A stretch of DNA of 64,000 nucleotides from Hoplostethus atlanticus. Its lineage: Eukaryota > Chordata > Actinopteri > Trachichthyiformes > Trachichthyidae. The notes below the pieces were generated by a model that saw nothing but the letters and a program-made list of their open reading frames with translations, made no database searches and was not told the origin of the DNA. This document shows, piece by piece, positions 23,775-34,942 of the stretch; positions within the stretch are counted from its first letter, which is position 1; each line of letters starts with the position of its first letter. The stretch covers positions 7,640,001 to 7,704,000 of the forward strand of contig JAXDDX010000010.1 of NCBI GenBank assembly GCA_034670405.1. The letters run 5' to 3'. The translations under genes and the position numbers were made by a program.

Positions 23775-26155
23775 TCAGTCAGAATCATATTGGTTGCCGT
23801 CATCATCGTCGTCGTCTTCTTCTTTACCGTGGCGACCCAGCTCGTGCAGCACCTCCCTCTGGTAGCGCTCCCAGCTCCTCTGGCTGTAGGAGTGCTCCTC
23901 TTCCCAGTAACCTGCACACAAGGCCAGATGTGAAGAGCCAATGACTAACAACTCCCACTTAATTGATGACGTGATGGCTCAAAGCAACAACTTGGAAGTA
24001 TTCAAGCCATATGACATTCCAGATGAAATGGTTTGAAACCGTCACACACCATGTTTCCTGCAGGGTGGTTGCTTGTGATAATCATTCTCAGCCTTTTCAA
24101 ATACAGAGATACATCTGAGTTTGATTCACAGCAAAGCAAACAACTGTCAGCCACAAACAAAAACTCCAAAGGACTTGTGTATTGACATGGTGTTGTAAGA
24201 GTTGTGAACACAAGATAAAAACAGTTAAGAACACAAGATAAAAGCACTGTAGACATTTTATTTTTTACAGACAGTGTTTTCACACTTAATGTCTGTAATC
24301 CCAGTTAAAAAAATATATCTCTGTATAATAGGGATATAACACTTATCTTTCAATGTTTATCATTTTAACCATTATCTGATGCTGTTTAATGTTTGTGCCA
24401 AAACCAAAACACTTACAGAATTCCAACGTGTGTGGATTTGCATTTATGGAAAAATGTAGTATGCCGGCTATAGTTGAGTGCAGCACCCGCTGAACGCATG
24501 TTGTAACATGCCTACCTGCACATACTTGCCGATTATATGGTTTGAATTTGTTTTTTAGGCCTACATGGTCGATGATTGTTGTGCTGACATTTGGCTTCAT
24601 CGCAAACCGGACAAACATGGATTTTCTGATGTACAGATGAGCACATGCACACATATGCTTTATTGCCATGTTTTTGAAATATGTATTATCCTTTCATGAG
24701 ATTTCTCAAAATTAATGTTTTAATATTATCACAACAATTTTGCCAAAAACTAAAAATTCTGTGGTTTTCCGCATTTATGTCTAAATTCCGGTTTTTGAAC
24801 TTCAAACTTCAAATGATAAACATAGGACTCTACTGATCCACATACTCTTATTCCTCTTATACACTCCTCATATTCTCTTCACGTCACATTAAACTCCACG
24901 CTGAATTTTGGCAGTTTAATATTGCCTCCCTCATATAACATCATATAACTCCCTCATATACATTTTCCAAATTTCTAGGGTCTACAGGTAATTTAGGCAT
25001 ACATCTATTCTACAAAACAGCACTTCAGGTCCACCTGTTATTACTTTGACTTCAATGTAGTGGGCAGTAGAAAACAGTGCAAACCAATTTGGAAAGTAGA
25101 CATTTTATTGTGGGAGCTGTCCAGAGCTACTGAAGTCTCTTGCTGTTGACCACTGAGCAGCTCCAGTGGACCAGCTGTGCCTTGCTCAGTTGTTAAAGTT
25201 TGGTAAAGTGCTTCTTGTTCACTTCTCCACCCTGATTTTTCCAGCTAGTTCAGGGAATCAAACTGGCAAACTAATAACACCTCAATAATATCGCACTCTA
25301 CAACAGCAAAAGGGGACGTACCACCATAGCGCTCCTCCCTTTCACAATCCTCGTCACTCCCCTCATCAGGGTAGTCATTTCTCCAGTTGCTTTCTTCGTT
25401 CTCATCATCCTCATCTTCGTATACCTCCTCTTCGTGAACCACGCGGTCTGGGACCTGGGATAAACAACAAACACTCATTCAGCTGAAAGCCTGTCATTTC
25501 TGTTGCTGTGGTACATGAGCAGCATCTATTAGAGCAAATGATATTTCAGCTGAGCGTACAAAGAGGAAGTCTACAGCTACGCCAGTTAATTACGCGTCTG
25601 GGCCATCACCAACTTGACTCTTTCCAGTGTACAAAATTTACTTTTTGCCTCACCTGCCTGTCATCACACCTGCTATGTGTCGCCACATGGGAACAACATT
25701 AAGTTTCAACTAACATTAGGGTGATGACAAACTCCAGTCGCCGGTATCTGGTTTAATGCTGTGTTTGAGTCTTAAACATGGCTTCTGGTCTTAAAAAAAA
25801 CCAAAAAAAAACCCCCAAAAAAAACCTTTCACTTCGCACTACTTTTCTAGTTTGCACCACTTGGTTGCGCACACAGGCTTATTTGGGGTTCATGGTTTGC
25901 ACCTTTTGTTTCGTCAGCTAAATGTATTGTTACATCCCTACCGGCCAGTATGGGGAGCATTAGGTGCTTAGCAAATAATTAATTTCGGAACGTGTCTTTC
26001 CCTCATCTTATTTCCATGTCCCTTCACCACTTCACCCATTTATTCAGTAATTCATACTGATTTGCAATAAATTCACTCATTCGTCCACCCCCCCACCCCA
26101 CACACACACACACACACCCACACACACCCCACACACACACACACACACACCCACC

Positions 26156-26190
<35 letters not shown>

Positions 26191-29100
26191 CAGTTCTCCC
26201 TCATCGGCGTAGGCTCTGACAGACAGGATGTCCTGGATCCAGCCGGGTGCGACTGTTTCCTGGTAGTAAAGGTCGTAGACGAAGTCGTCTTCCTGCTCAC
26301 GGTGCTCTGTCCCCGGTCCCTCCCCAGACACGCTCAGATGTTCCCGGAGCATCTTCATGTTGTTACACAGGATCACTTCTGGGTCTGCGGACAACGTCTG
26401 CGGAAAACCAAAGGAGAGAGTGAATAAGTTCATCGCTGTTGCACTACTGGAGGCATCTGTGTAAGCAATGTGTTCACGCAAAAATATCTGGGCTTGTATA
26501 ACAAGTTTCTCTCTTTGCAGCACTTGACTGCATCATTTTGACTGGTTGCTGTGTGCCTACAATTTGAGTCTAGAGAAAGTGTGCTCCGATTTCCCAAAAA
26601 TAAGCATTAACAAATACATCTTTGAGTAGTCCCTCCAGGATTCCACGTTTCTTTGACTGTGTAATTTACCAGAGAACAGGCTCTCTTGTTGAGTTATGGT
26701 TCATTTGTGGAAAAATCAACAAGTCACTGAATCAGGATGCAGAAATCACACCCACAAACATGAATTTTCCCAAAATTATCAGTAGAGGTCACAAGACTAT
26801 TGGCGTAACAGGTTCTGTAGGTCTACTGGACAGGCGTCGTGGGTGCCTCATACAATGGAGCATTTCTTGTGACCCACAAGCAAAAGATGTGAATACTATG
26901 GTGGATTGATGAGTCACCAACCAGGCCAGCACTACACGGTGTATAAGGAATATAAGGCAGCACTGGACAACGATACTAGGTAATACCAGGTGAGGTCCTG
27001 CAATGTCATTTTATTCATTGTTATTCCAGGGGACCATTTAGACTGGATGAAGGAACCAACAAGCCTTTTCATTTGCAGGAATCTATGCTTCATTGATTCA
27101 GATTTCAGCTAGCTACTTACTTACTAAATGCTGCCATACTACAGATAAATCACATCAAGTTGCCACATTGCCATCTCCGAAGGGATTTAATTTGTTTTAT
27201 TCCTCCTTTGTATGAATCATGTTCATCAATGTTGGTTGATGCATTTGCGCTGAGGTCAAAAATCTCCTGCACTACAGCTTTCGTTATTTGAGCCATCAGG
27301 CTCCATATGGCAATCTGCCAGCCACCAAACTCTAACCACATTACGTTATGTCAATTATCAGACGACCTGAGTAATAGCTAATCTGCTCCGGAGAGCTAAC
27401 TTTATGGACAACGGAAAACTGCGGACATGGCTATTTATACTGGATTCAAATTATGGATGCCACTGGTATTACAATTACAGGGCCGCCATGAGTAATACCA
27501 ATCTAGCTCCAACTCACCTTGTCAGGAGCTTTTTCCTGGTCCCCAACATCCTCATGTAGGAGATCAACCACCTGCACCTCCCCCAGACTGAAACATTTCT
27601 CCTGCTCTTTCCCAGCTCGTCGTGCCTCCTCTACCCCATCGGCGGTGTCTGTCTGAGGGCTTTGTTGCTCGGTCGGGCTCAACAGCCCTGCACGGTGGCT
27701 GGAGAGTATTCGGTAGCGTTCCTCTCGCCGAGTGCTCCACTTGGCACTCCGTAGGTCCCCGACGATCCGGTGTGAACTGGCAGCAGAGGGGCGCAATGCA
27801 TGGGCCACACGGGGCCGGGCCAGAGCCTCGCGAACCTGTGTCTGAACCGGAGCATCCTGGAGATGAGAGGGCAGAGAAAAAGTCAAGACTCTAACGGGAT
27901 CTTAATTAGCAAATTGGATAGACAACGATTCATATTTTTAAAGAGACATTAAACATCAAAGCAAGTTTTTTGAGCTGTAAACATATTTGCATGACTTCTA
28001 AATGGTGAAAACTATCAAGAACGTAAATTCAAAATATAATTTCAGCAGGCTGCTTTCAGGGCCAAAAAATACATTTGTAAAAATATGCTTTAAAAATATT
28101 CTCTCTTTCGATTGAAAATTTCAGCTCTGCTGCACCGCCGGCTCCACCCAGATTGGTGACGAAATACTGAAGATTTTGGGTAGTATGAGTGGAGTGGGCA
28201 GAAATTTCAAAAGACTGTCACTCTCCATTGTGTAATGTTAGGTAGCTAGTGAGCTAATCTCAAACATGTTGTCATCAAACAGATGTGTCAGAGGTGCGCA
28301 TCCCCCAGCCTGGCAAGTGACAAAAATAGCCTGGACTAGGGATGCACCAATCAGGTTTTCTGGGGCCAATTCAAACAGTGTGATCAGCTGATCACTGATC
28401 TGTTTACCAATTTACAATGGGCAAACAGACAACATCCCTGCTAGACAGCAGTTTTTTTTTTGGTTCCTTCTGTGGTGGGTGTAGAAGACCTGGCTTATAT
28501 CTGGCTAATATTCCATCAGTGCGTTTTTGTTACTAACATTACTTGTAGCTAAATTGCTGGACGATCAAGTGGGAGCAACACCATGCACAACAAACTGTGG
28601 AAGTGGAGGAAAATGCCGACTGGAATCATGAGACACAAAGATGATTGGTCGGAGGCGTGTTGTATGCTTATCCCAATGGCAACTTCCAGGGAACCAGACG
28701 CGTGGCTGCATGACATGGCTGGCCTATCCATGTATAAATAAATCGTCGGTTTTATCCAAACACATCTACTTCACAACTGAGGTGCTTACTCACCTATTGC
28801 CACAATATATTGGACTAGGTTCCACACCATGCTCATAGGCTGTGGAATTCTTAACATTTCTGAACTGGCAATGCCAGATGGACAACATGCCTCTACAAAC
28901 ATTTTGACTGCTTTGCTGATCCAGCTATCCAAACTTTGTCTTTTCTGGATGGGGCAGTTGAAATGGTGATGTGCTAATCACTGGTGACTTATTAAGAAGG
29001 TTTATAGGTCAATCAATTCTCCTTTAAAAAAAAAACAAAAAAACACCCACACGTCGAGCATAGATACTGTTTTTCCAAAAGACCCTTGCATCACACTCCT

Positions 29101-30166
29101 ACTGCTATCAACACACTTTAACGACGAGTAAGTGTAGTTTTCTACTGTTGACCACCGAGCACCTCAACTGGAGCGTTGGGGCTCGCGTGCCTTGCTCAAG
29201 GGCACGTCAACGGCCGTTATTTTGGAGGGGGGGGGCGCCATTCGCTTTTTCCCAAATCACAAGGCAGCTGTGTAGCTTAGCTTAGTAGACTGCCACAGAA
29301 TGAAAACACACAGTAACCATGGAAGCCTTAGCCCACTGTGTCTCCAAGATTCAGCAGATGTAAGACTTTGACATTTTGATGCAATTCATGATGACATAAC
29401 AGCAATTTCACAAATTAAATAATCGTGAAAATGTAAACAAGTGTCGACCCAGAGTGTAGTTTAGCAGAGTCTGCGTGACTGAGCTGATTTCACAACCACA
29501 ACATTTTACACTCCATAGAAAAGAGACATCATGGCTTAACATGTTTTATTTTACCTTATTCAAGACATTGAGTTCGGATGAAATAACGTTATGGGTTTTC
29601 CAAGACCTGCCGACACCTTATAGCCACCCTGCTGCGTTCAACAACACAAGTGAGCTAACGGTAGCTAAGGCTAATGTAATGTAGGGCCAATCTGAGGCTA
29701 ACGTTAGCTAACGTTGATTTACCTGACGTTGACTGTTCACCACTAATGTCACAATTACTAACGGTTAGACACGTTGTGTTCCAACGTTAACTAACTATGT
29801 TAACTAGCGTTAGTTAGCTTCCAGTCGACCACTCAGTTGACGTATGTAACGTTGTAACGAACTAGCTGTGTCTACTGCTAAAACCTGGTACGTTTCCCTC
29901 TGCTTCACTGCCAGTTGCGTTGACGTTAGCCAAACACTAGGCTAGCTTACCCCGCGGTCTGCCAGCGGCCCGCTTACCTGTGTCGCTACGGTCGCAACGA
30001 GTTTGAAGACGGAGTTCTCCACCTCGGCTTCATTGGGCTCCGGTACCGTTTCCCCCGTGCTCTGAGATGTCTCTGGCCGTATACGTTTACACGCCAGCAA
30101 CAAAGCATCGGCGGGATCGGTCCCCCGTTTTCTTTTGACTCGCAGAATCGTCGTGTTTGGGTCCAT
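23775..30166 (-). CDS. slc7a6os: Iwr1-type RNA polymerase II nuclear import factor SLC7A6OS
   Basis: Complete, 5 exons on the minus strand: 29978-30166, 27518-27856, 26191-26397, 25322-25454, 23775-23911 (1005 nt, 334 aa, phases close). The start MDPNTTILRVKRKRGTDPAD matches the conserved N-terminus with its basic LRVKRKR stretch. Exon 1 also has the NSVFKLVATV motif. Exon 3 carries the Iwr1 core (DFVYDLYYQETVAPGWIQDI), and exon 4 is acidic (EDEDDENEESNWRNDYP). The C-terminal exon ends in an acidic run and YDSD. The yeast relative Iwr1 escorts assembled RNA polymerase II into the nucleus. Exon 3 ends directly on a GT microsatellite (see findings). It converges on slc7a6, as in mammals. Confidence 0.96.
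26088..26190. repeat. Compound CA/CCA microsatellite at slc7a6os intron 3 donor
   Basis: About 100 bp of CACACA with CCCACC interruptions. On the minus strand it is (GT)n starting at the first intron base, so the 5' splice site GT is the first unit of the repeat. Confidence 0.9.
27857..29977. other. slc7a6os intron 1 with degraded repeats
   Basis: Contains TAGGGATGCACCAATCAGG at about 28339, a hAT-like end without a found partner; a copy of the CCTTGCTCAAGGGCAC repeat at 29136-29270 with a G-run at 29227-29236; and unique sequence. No exon. Confidence 0.45.
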
Positions 30167-30300
30167 GTTGTCCGCCTGTGTGTCTGTCTAGTTTGTCTGC
30201 AGAGAGGAGCAGACGCAAGAGCTCTCACTCTGGCTTTATTTCCGGATACCACAAACGTCATCGCGAGGTCCGGCGGGGGGGAATAATACTAACATCAGGA
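30167..30300 (-). promoter_or_regulatory. slc7a6os: slc7a6os 5' UTR and probable promoter
   Basis: This segment lies immediately upstream of the start codon. It includes TTTCCGGATACC, an ETS-like GGAA core on the minus strand, and ACGTCATCGCGAGG. It is CpG-bearing and lacks a TATA box. No transcription start is directly visible, so the assignment rests on position. Confidence 0.4.
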
Positions 30301-30485
30301 GCGTCCAGTTGGCTCCGTAGCCAACTTGGAGACTTTGTCTGATTGTGTGACTTTTTAGTGACTTTTTCAACCATGACTCTAGCAAATACACTATATATGC
30401 ACTAGTATGCAAGTGAATGAATGTCATGATCTGGCAACACTGGTGGCTCAGTTAGCTGAGGCTTTCGGTATTGTCCTGTGCCTTG

Positions 30486-30720
30486 TAGTCTAGTTGCCGG
30501 CCCTATACGTCCCGTATGAGACCCGGAAATGTCAACTACTCTAAACTTTTTTCATGGAAATGTGTTCTATATAGTTAGGAAAGACAAATTAGCTTGGTTG
30601 CTACTTCTGAAATGTTGAGCATTTCTCAGAATTCAAGATGGCGGCCGCTCTCTTGGATGTTGGCCAATTTTCAACTTTTGATCTCGATGACCTAGAGGGT
30701 TGTGTAATACCTCTTTTTAG
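30486..30720 (+). repeat. Left terminal inverted repeat of the unassigned transposon
   Basis: Inverted match to 33493-33721. On the plus strand it carries its own AAGATGGCGGC start-like motif and an open frame beginning MAAALLDVGQFSTFDL, the counterpart of the right-end coding start. Confidence 0.85.
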
Positions 30721-31103
30721 GGGTTTTCAAGGGTGGGTAGTCCATTTCTGGAGTTATTTTTTTGATACAGAGTCAAAGTCAAGGACAAAATGAAGGTCAA
30801 AGGTCAAACTAAGAAACTTTAATGTATTGTAATGTTGTCAAAGATGAGCCAGAGGTGAAAGCTAATCTTCGAATCTATCGGTTTATTCACCAGTGCAAAC
30901 AAACAGCACAACAACGGAGAGAGAGACACACACATGAACAGTCCCTTCTAAACCCAACAGGGTCCGTCCCTTCCCACTGCTTCACCAACCCAAACAGTCA
31001 CGGAAACAAACACTCAGGTCATTACAGTATTGTCATTGTTCATAAGACATGAAGCCAGAAGCAGAGACCTCTGACGCACAGTATTATGACAGTGAGCACA
31101 GTA

Positions 31104-33582
31104 TTACCAGCCATCAGCGGTCACAAACTCCTCATCATCATCATCATCTACACCAAACTCCCCTTCATCGTCTTCGATGTCCATCTGCTTGCTGGTGAAA
31201 GGACTACAACAGGCAACTCCTCCCTCACACTTGCAGTAGTCCGTGCATGAAAGGCCTGCTCTGTTGCAGCTGCAGCGTGCACCGCTGCATGCCTTGCCCT
31301 CTGTGCTGCAGCTGCAGCTCACTACATCCAGGAGCGCTTGGGGAGCAACTGGTGCTGTTGAGACGGCCGGTGTGATAGTGGAGCCTTCGATGCTCCAACC
31401 GAAGTTGGCAATATCTCGAGCTTCTTCAGGTGGGTCACGTTGGTCCGCTGCCTTCCACAGTAGCATCTGAAGGTGAGCTCGCAGCACGTGCAGCTGCAGA
31501 TTGACATCAGTCGGCGGCAGTTTCTTCAGTGGTGGAGGCTTCTTACGGCTGCGGTAGAAGCGAGCATGTGCGTCATTCATTGTTATACAGCTCTTCTGTC
31601 CATAGAGGGGTAAGAAGAAGCTGTCTGCTGTCACCTTGAGCTGAGTGTGGGTCGCCCCAGGCTGTCCGAGCACTTGATCGAGACCTGGTATGTCTATCTC
31701 CAGGAGCTTGAGCGCAGACTGCTTTCCTTTTCCAAAGGGGTACGACACCGTATCGCAGCCCGACAGCGCGTGGACACCGAGAAGCTGGCTGCACTTTCCG
31801 GGGCCTAACTGCTTGACAGTTTCGTTGACGTCCAGGACATCACCATTCCACTTTTCCATTTGAATCTTGGCGACGACCCGCATCCTCGATGTCCAGTACA
31901 CCAGGAGGACGAAGATGTCGGTGTCATCACTGAGGATGCGGATGGTCTGGGCGCCGTCCGCCACTGCCTTCAGCATGTAGCTGCAGATGGTGATGTCTGC
32001 CTCAGCATGGGTGACGACACAGTCCAGCTTGTTGATGAGCTGAATGTTGTGTGGAAGGGGGTAGCCGCATAGGATGTTGTTGAGCAGAGTCTTATTCGTG
32101 GCATTGTGAAGAATAACATTTCGGCATGGAAGGGGGGTGTTTGGGGTCAGCCGAACTTCCTTGGCTAATCCTCTTCTCGTCCGCTCGTGGTCCTTTGCGC
32201 TAGGAGCTTCTTGGTCGTACCTATCGAACAGGATGATTTTCTTGGAGCCAGGAGGATAGTGGGCCAGTCGAGCGCCGAAGCTTGCAGCCAGGTCTCCTGC
32301 AGTCCCAGCGACTGGCCAGACGACGTGGTACAGCAGCTGGCCGGCGTCAACCAGCACCACGTCTGGAGCAGGTGGAGTCGTGACAGAGACACCAAGACAC
32401 TTGACGAGCACGGCCTTGTTGCCCTTCCTCAAGCAGCCGTACTCGTCGATCAAGGCAGTAGGGACTGGACTCGAACTGGAAGATGTCGGCTACATCCACG
32501 CTGCGCTGCTGCCCCAAGACCAACAGCCGACTGAACAGCGTCTCGACATCGTAGATGGCCTTCCCCTTGACAATAACTGCCTTCTTGAGTGTCTCCATTA
32601 ATTTCACCTTCTTCTTTATGGTTTTGTGGAAGTCCCTGCTTAGCGAAGCGGAGAACTGCTTGCTCTGCTCACTCCCGATAGGCCAGTGCATCCTGAACGT
32701 TCACTGTGTCGGGTGCCACTTGGCCGTTGCAGATGTTATAGACACCTGGATGCTGCTCGTTGAGGGGGTGAGTGTACTTCTCCAGCTCCATTGCAATCTT
32801 CCTCCGATCGGCCTCATCCAGTCTCCTTCTTCCTCTCCTTCCTCCTTGTGCTTGTTCTTCTCCTCCCCATCTGCTCCACCATGTGGCTTCTCCTCATCCC
32901 CAGCTTCACTGTAAATTTCTTCCTATGGCGATGTCGAGGTGGGCGCACACACTAAAACTGTTGACCCACACAGCCACTTGCTCGGCGCTTGTCGAAATGC
33001 CCTTCATACCTCCAGCACCCTTTCCTCGTCTAATATATGTCTGCTCGCCGAACTGATCTGCTGGCACTGCGGTCCCGCCGTCCGAGTGCCGACATACGTG
33101 CGCGCCTGCCAGTAGGTCCTCCTTGGCACGCTGGGGAAGGTGCTCCATCTGTCGCACATACCAGCTCAGATAGCGGGCATAATTGTGGTGACCTGCCGCG
33201 AAGAAATATGGCAGCATCGACTTGAGACAGTGCTGCTGGAGGAGGAAGTCACCATTCCACTCTCCGCGCAGGAACATGAGCGCCAGCAGTGTAGGCTTGA
33301 CGAGGCAGTCCACCCATAGCCTCCCGGTCGGATGTTCTCTGGCTGTCTCTAGGTAGTCGCTCAGCTCCTGGTATGTCTTGGCGCCATTCGAGTAGAAACT
33401 CTGCAGCAACACGGCGATGATGAGACGGTATGCCCGTAGAGCATTGGTCCAGGCCTTCCCGTTGACGATGCTGGTGATGCCACCAAATGCAGCACTCTAA
33501 AAAGAGGTATTACACGATCCTCTAGGTCATCGAGATCAAAAGTTGAAAATTGGCCAACATCCAAGATAGCGGCGGCCGCCAT
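31104..33582 (-). pseudogene. Transposon gene: helical domain + FEN1/XPG-like nuclease pattern + CXC-like tail, frameshifted
   Basis: The start lies in the right TIR (MAAAAILDVGQFSTFDLDD). After a one-base shift at about 33493 the frame continues with ALRAYRLIIAVLLQSFYSNG and FFAAGHHNYARYLSWYVRQM, a helical region unknown to me. Further shifts occur near 32910, 32690 and 32460. The 449-codon frame 31104-32453 is intact. It has Asp36 (VVLVDAG), Asp77 (ILFDRYD), Glu151/Asp153 (THAEAD), Asp176/177/179 (LSDDTDIF) and Asp234 (SGCDTVSYPFGKGKQSA). That order matches the seven metal-binding acids and the K/G-rich loop of FEN1/XPG nucleases. Residues 379-416 hold about 12 cysteines (SCSCSTEGKACSGARCSC), resembling a tesmin/TSO1 CXC domain, followed by an acidic C-terminus. 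The role as mobilising enzyme is inference. Confidence 0.7.
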
Positions 33583-33721
33583 CTTGAATTCTGAGAAATG
33601 CTCAACATTTCACAAGTAGCAACCAAGCTAATTTGGCTTTCCTAACTATATAGAACACATTTCTGTGAAAAAAGTTTAGAGTAGTTAACATTTCCGGGTC
33701 AACATTTTGGCAACTAGACTA
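33493..33721 (-). repeat. Right terminal inverted repeat, containing the gene's start codon
   Basis: Inverted match to 30486-30720. The minus-strand ATG at 33582 sits in CAAGATGGCGGCCGCC, which fits the YY1 consensus AAGATGGCGGC, so initiator element and start codon coincide inside the terminal repeat. Confidence 0.85.
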
Positions 33722-33741
33722 TTGGCATTCAATGCTTCTAG

Positions 33742-34934
33742 CAGTGGCGGCTGGTGCATTTTTCTCCAGGGGGGGCTATACCAAAAATCAAACAAACATG
33801 TATTGTATTGTATTGTATTTAAATAAATGAAAAGGCCTTTATTTGTATTTGCTGAGCTGAATGAACATTTGTTGTAATGAAACGTGCTTAAGGTAAGTTA
33901 AGGTACTTCAATTAGTGCAAATTCTTTATAATAATTATCTTTTATACTACAATATGTAATGGTGAAAGACTAAAGTAAGTGAAAAGTGCCTCGATAAGTG
34001 CAACAGAAATCTGACAACACAGAACCCTGAGACAATGGCAGAAAATTATGAACACAGTAAGACCTAATAGAAAATAACATTTAAGAAAAAAATAAATTAA
34101 TATGGTATTACATTTGAAATACCCAGTGCCATCAAAACACTGAGTGAACTGGCTCAAAGCCATATGACTTTGCCTTGTGGCTTAAACTTTTTGTACATAA
34201 ATTTTGCCCTTCTCTCCTTGAGAGATGCACATTTCTCAATGACTCTATGGCACCACAGAACTTGACACAGTTTATTATTTTAGACAGGATGTGCCTGTTT
34301 TTGTCAACCTCTTCATTATGCTTACAGATCCCTATCCTGTAGCCTTCATCAAGCTGAGCAGCTATGTTTACTTTCCCAAACATTTGCTTTTGATGTTTCT
34401 GATATGTGGTTTAAATCATTCAAACCTGTCTGAATCCATGCTGGGTCTGAGACCTGTCGTTTGAAAAAGGATGCAGGGAAAGCAAAATAAAGCATTGGTG
34501 TCACTACATACAGTTAGCCAAGCCTTCCTACTAAACCAGCTCCTTGAAAACGACCGAGTATATTGTCTCATTCTGGCGCATTTTATGTCAGTTGTACCAT
34601 GTTTGTACATGCGCAGTTCGTCGTAGCTCCTATCTCTTGTATTGAGAGGAGTGAACTGCGCATGTACAATTTATAACGACAGTCAATGGGCAAAGATTTT
34701 TGCGCCCCAGGCCGGAAATACGTGACCTAGCAGTAACTTTAGACAACGTAGAACAATTTAAATCTACATTTTATTGCAGATTATACATTCTACTCACTAA
34801 CTATATAATATTTACCTCGCTCATTAAAAAAAAAAAAAAAAGAAAGTAATTTTTAAAGTCTTATTCAATGAAGTCTAGGATGTGGGGAGTGGTGGGGCGG
34901 CGCCCTAGCGCCCTCTATTGGCCAGCCGCCACTG
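33742..34934 (-). mobile_element. hAT element remnant with perfect 8-bp TSD and transposase fragment
   Basis: The ends CAGTGGCGGCTGG and CCAGCCGCCACTG are inverted repeats. GCTTCTAG flanks both sides (33734-33741 and 34935-34942). On the minus strand broken frames contain ALFCFPCILF, the zinc-finger block of TTF/ZMYM-like hAT transposases, and later FGKVNIAAQLDEGYRIGICK and NRHILSKIINCVKFCGA. The catalytic and dimerisation regions are missing. An internal inverted repeat TTGTACATGCGCAGTTC (34600-34665) is also present. It was inserted 10 bp from the previous element. Confidence 0.85.
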
Positions 34935-34942
34935 GCTTCTAG

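Larger units (their letters stand above)
30486..33721 (-). mobile_element. DNA transposon of unassigned superfamily with ~230-bp TIRs and 3-bp TSD
   Basis: The left end (30486-30720) and right end (33493-33721) are long inverted repeats. Both start TAGTCTAGTTGCC and share nearly all of the following 200 bp, including CCCGGAAATG, CTATATAGTTAGGAAAG and CAAGATGGCGGCCGC. The left copy has a few extra bases near 30500-30520. TTG flanks both ends (30483-30485 and 33722-33724). One minus-strand gene fills the 2.7 kb between the repeats. No DDE transposase motif is seen. The coded protein has a FEN1/XPG-like acidic pattern and a CXC-like tail. The 3-bp duplication together with this protein does not match any superfamily I can name. 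Confidence 0.85.

Noticed and set aside
28339-28360. hAT element starting TAGGGATGCACCAATC
   Set aside because: The left end looks convincing, but no matching inverted right end or target duplication was found within slc7a6os intron 1, so it is mentioned only as a possible fragment.
31243-32601. Plus-strand frames of 60-115 codons opposite the transposon gene
   Set aside because: Antisense shadows of the 449-codon minus-strand frame, which has the coherent domain pattern.
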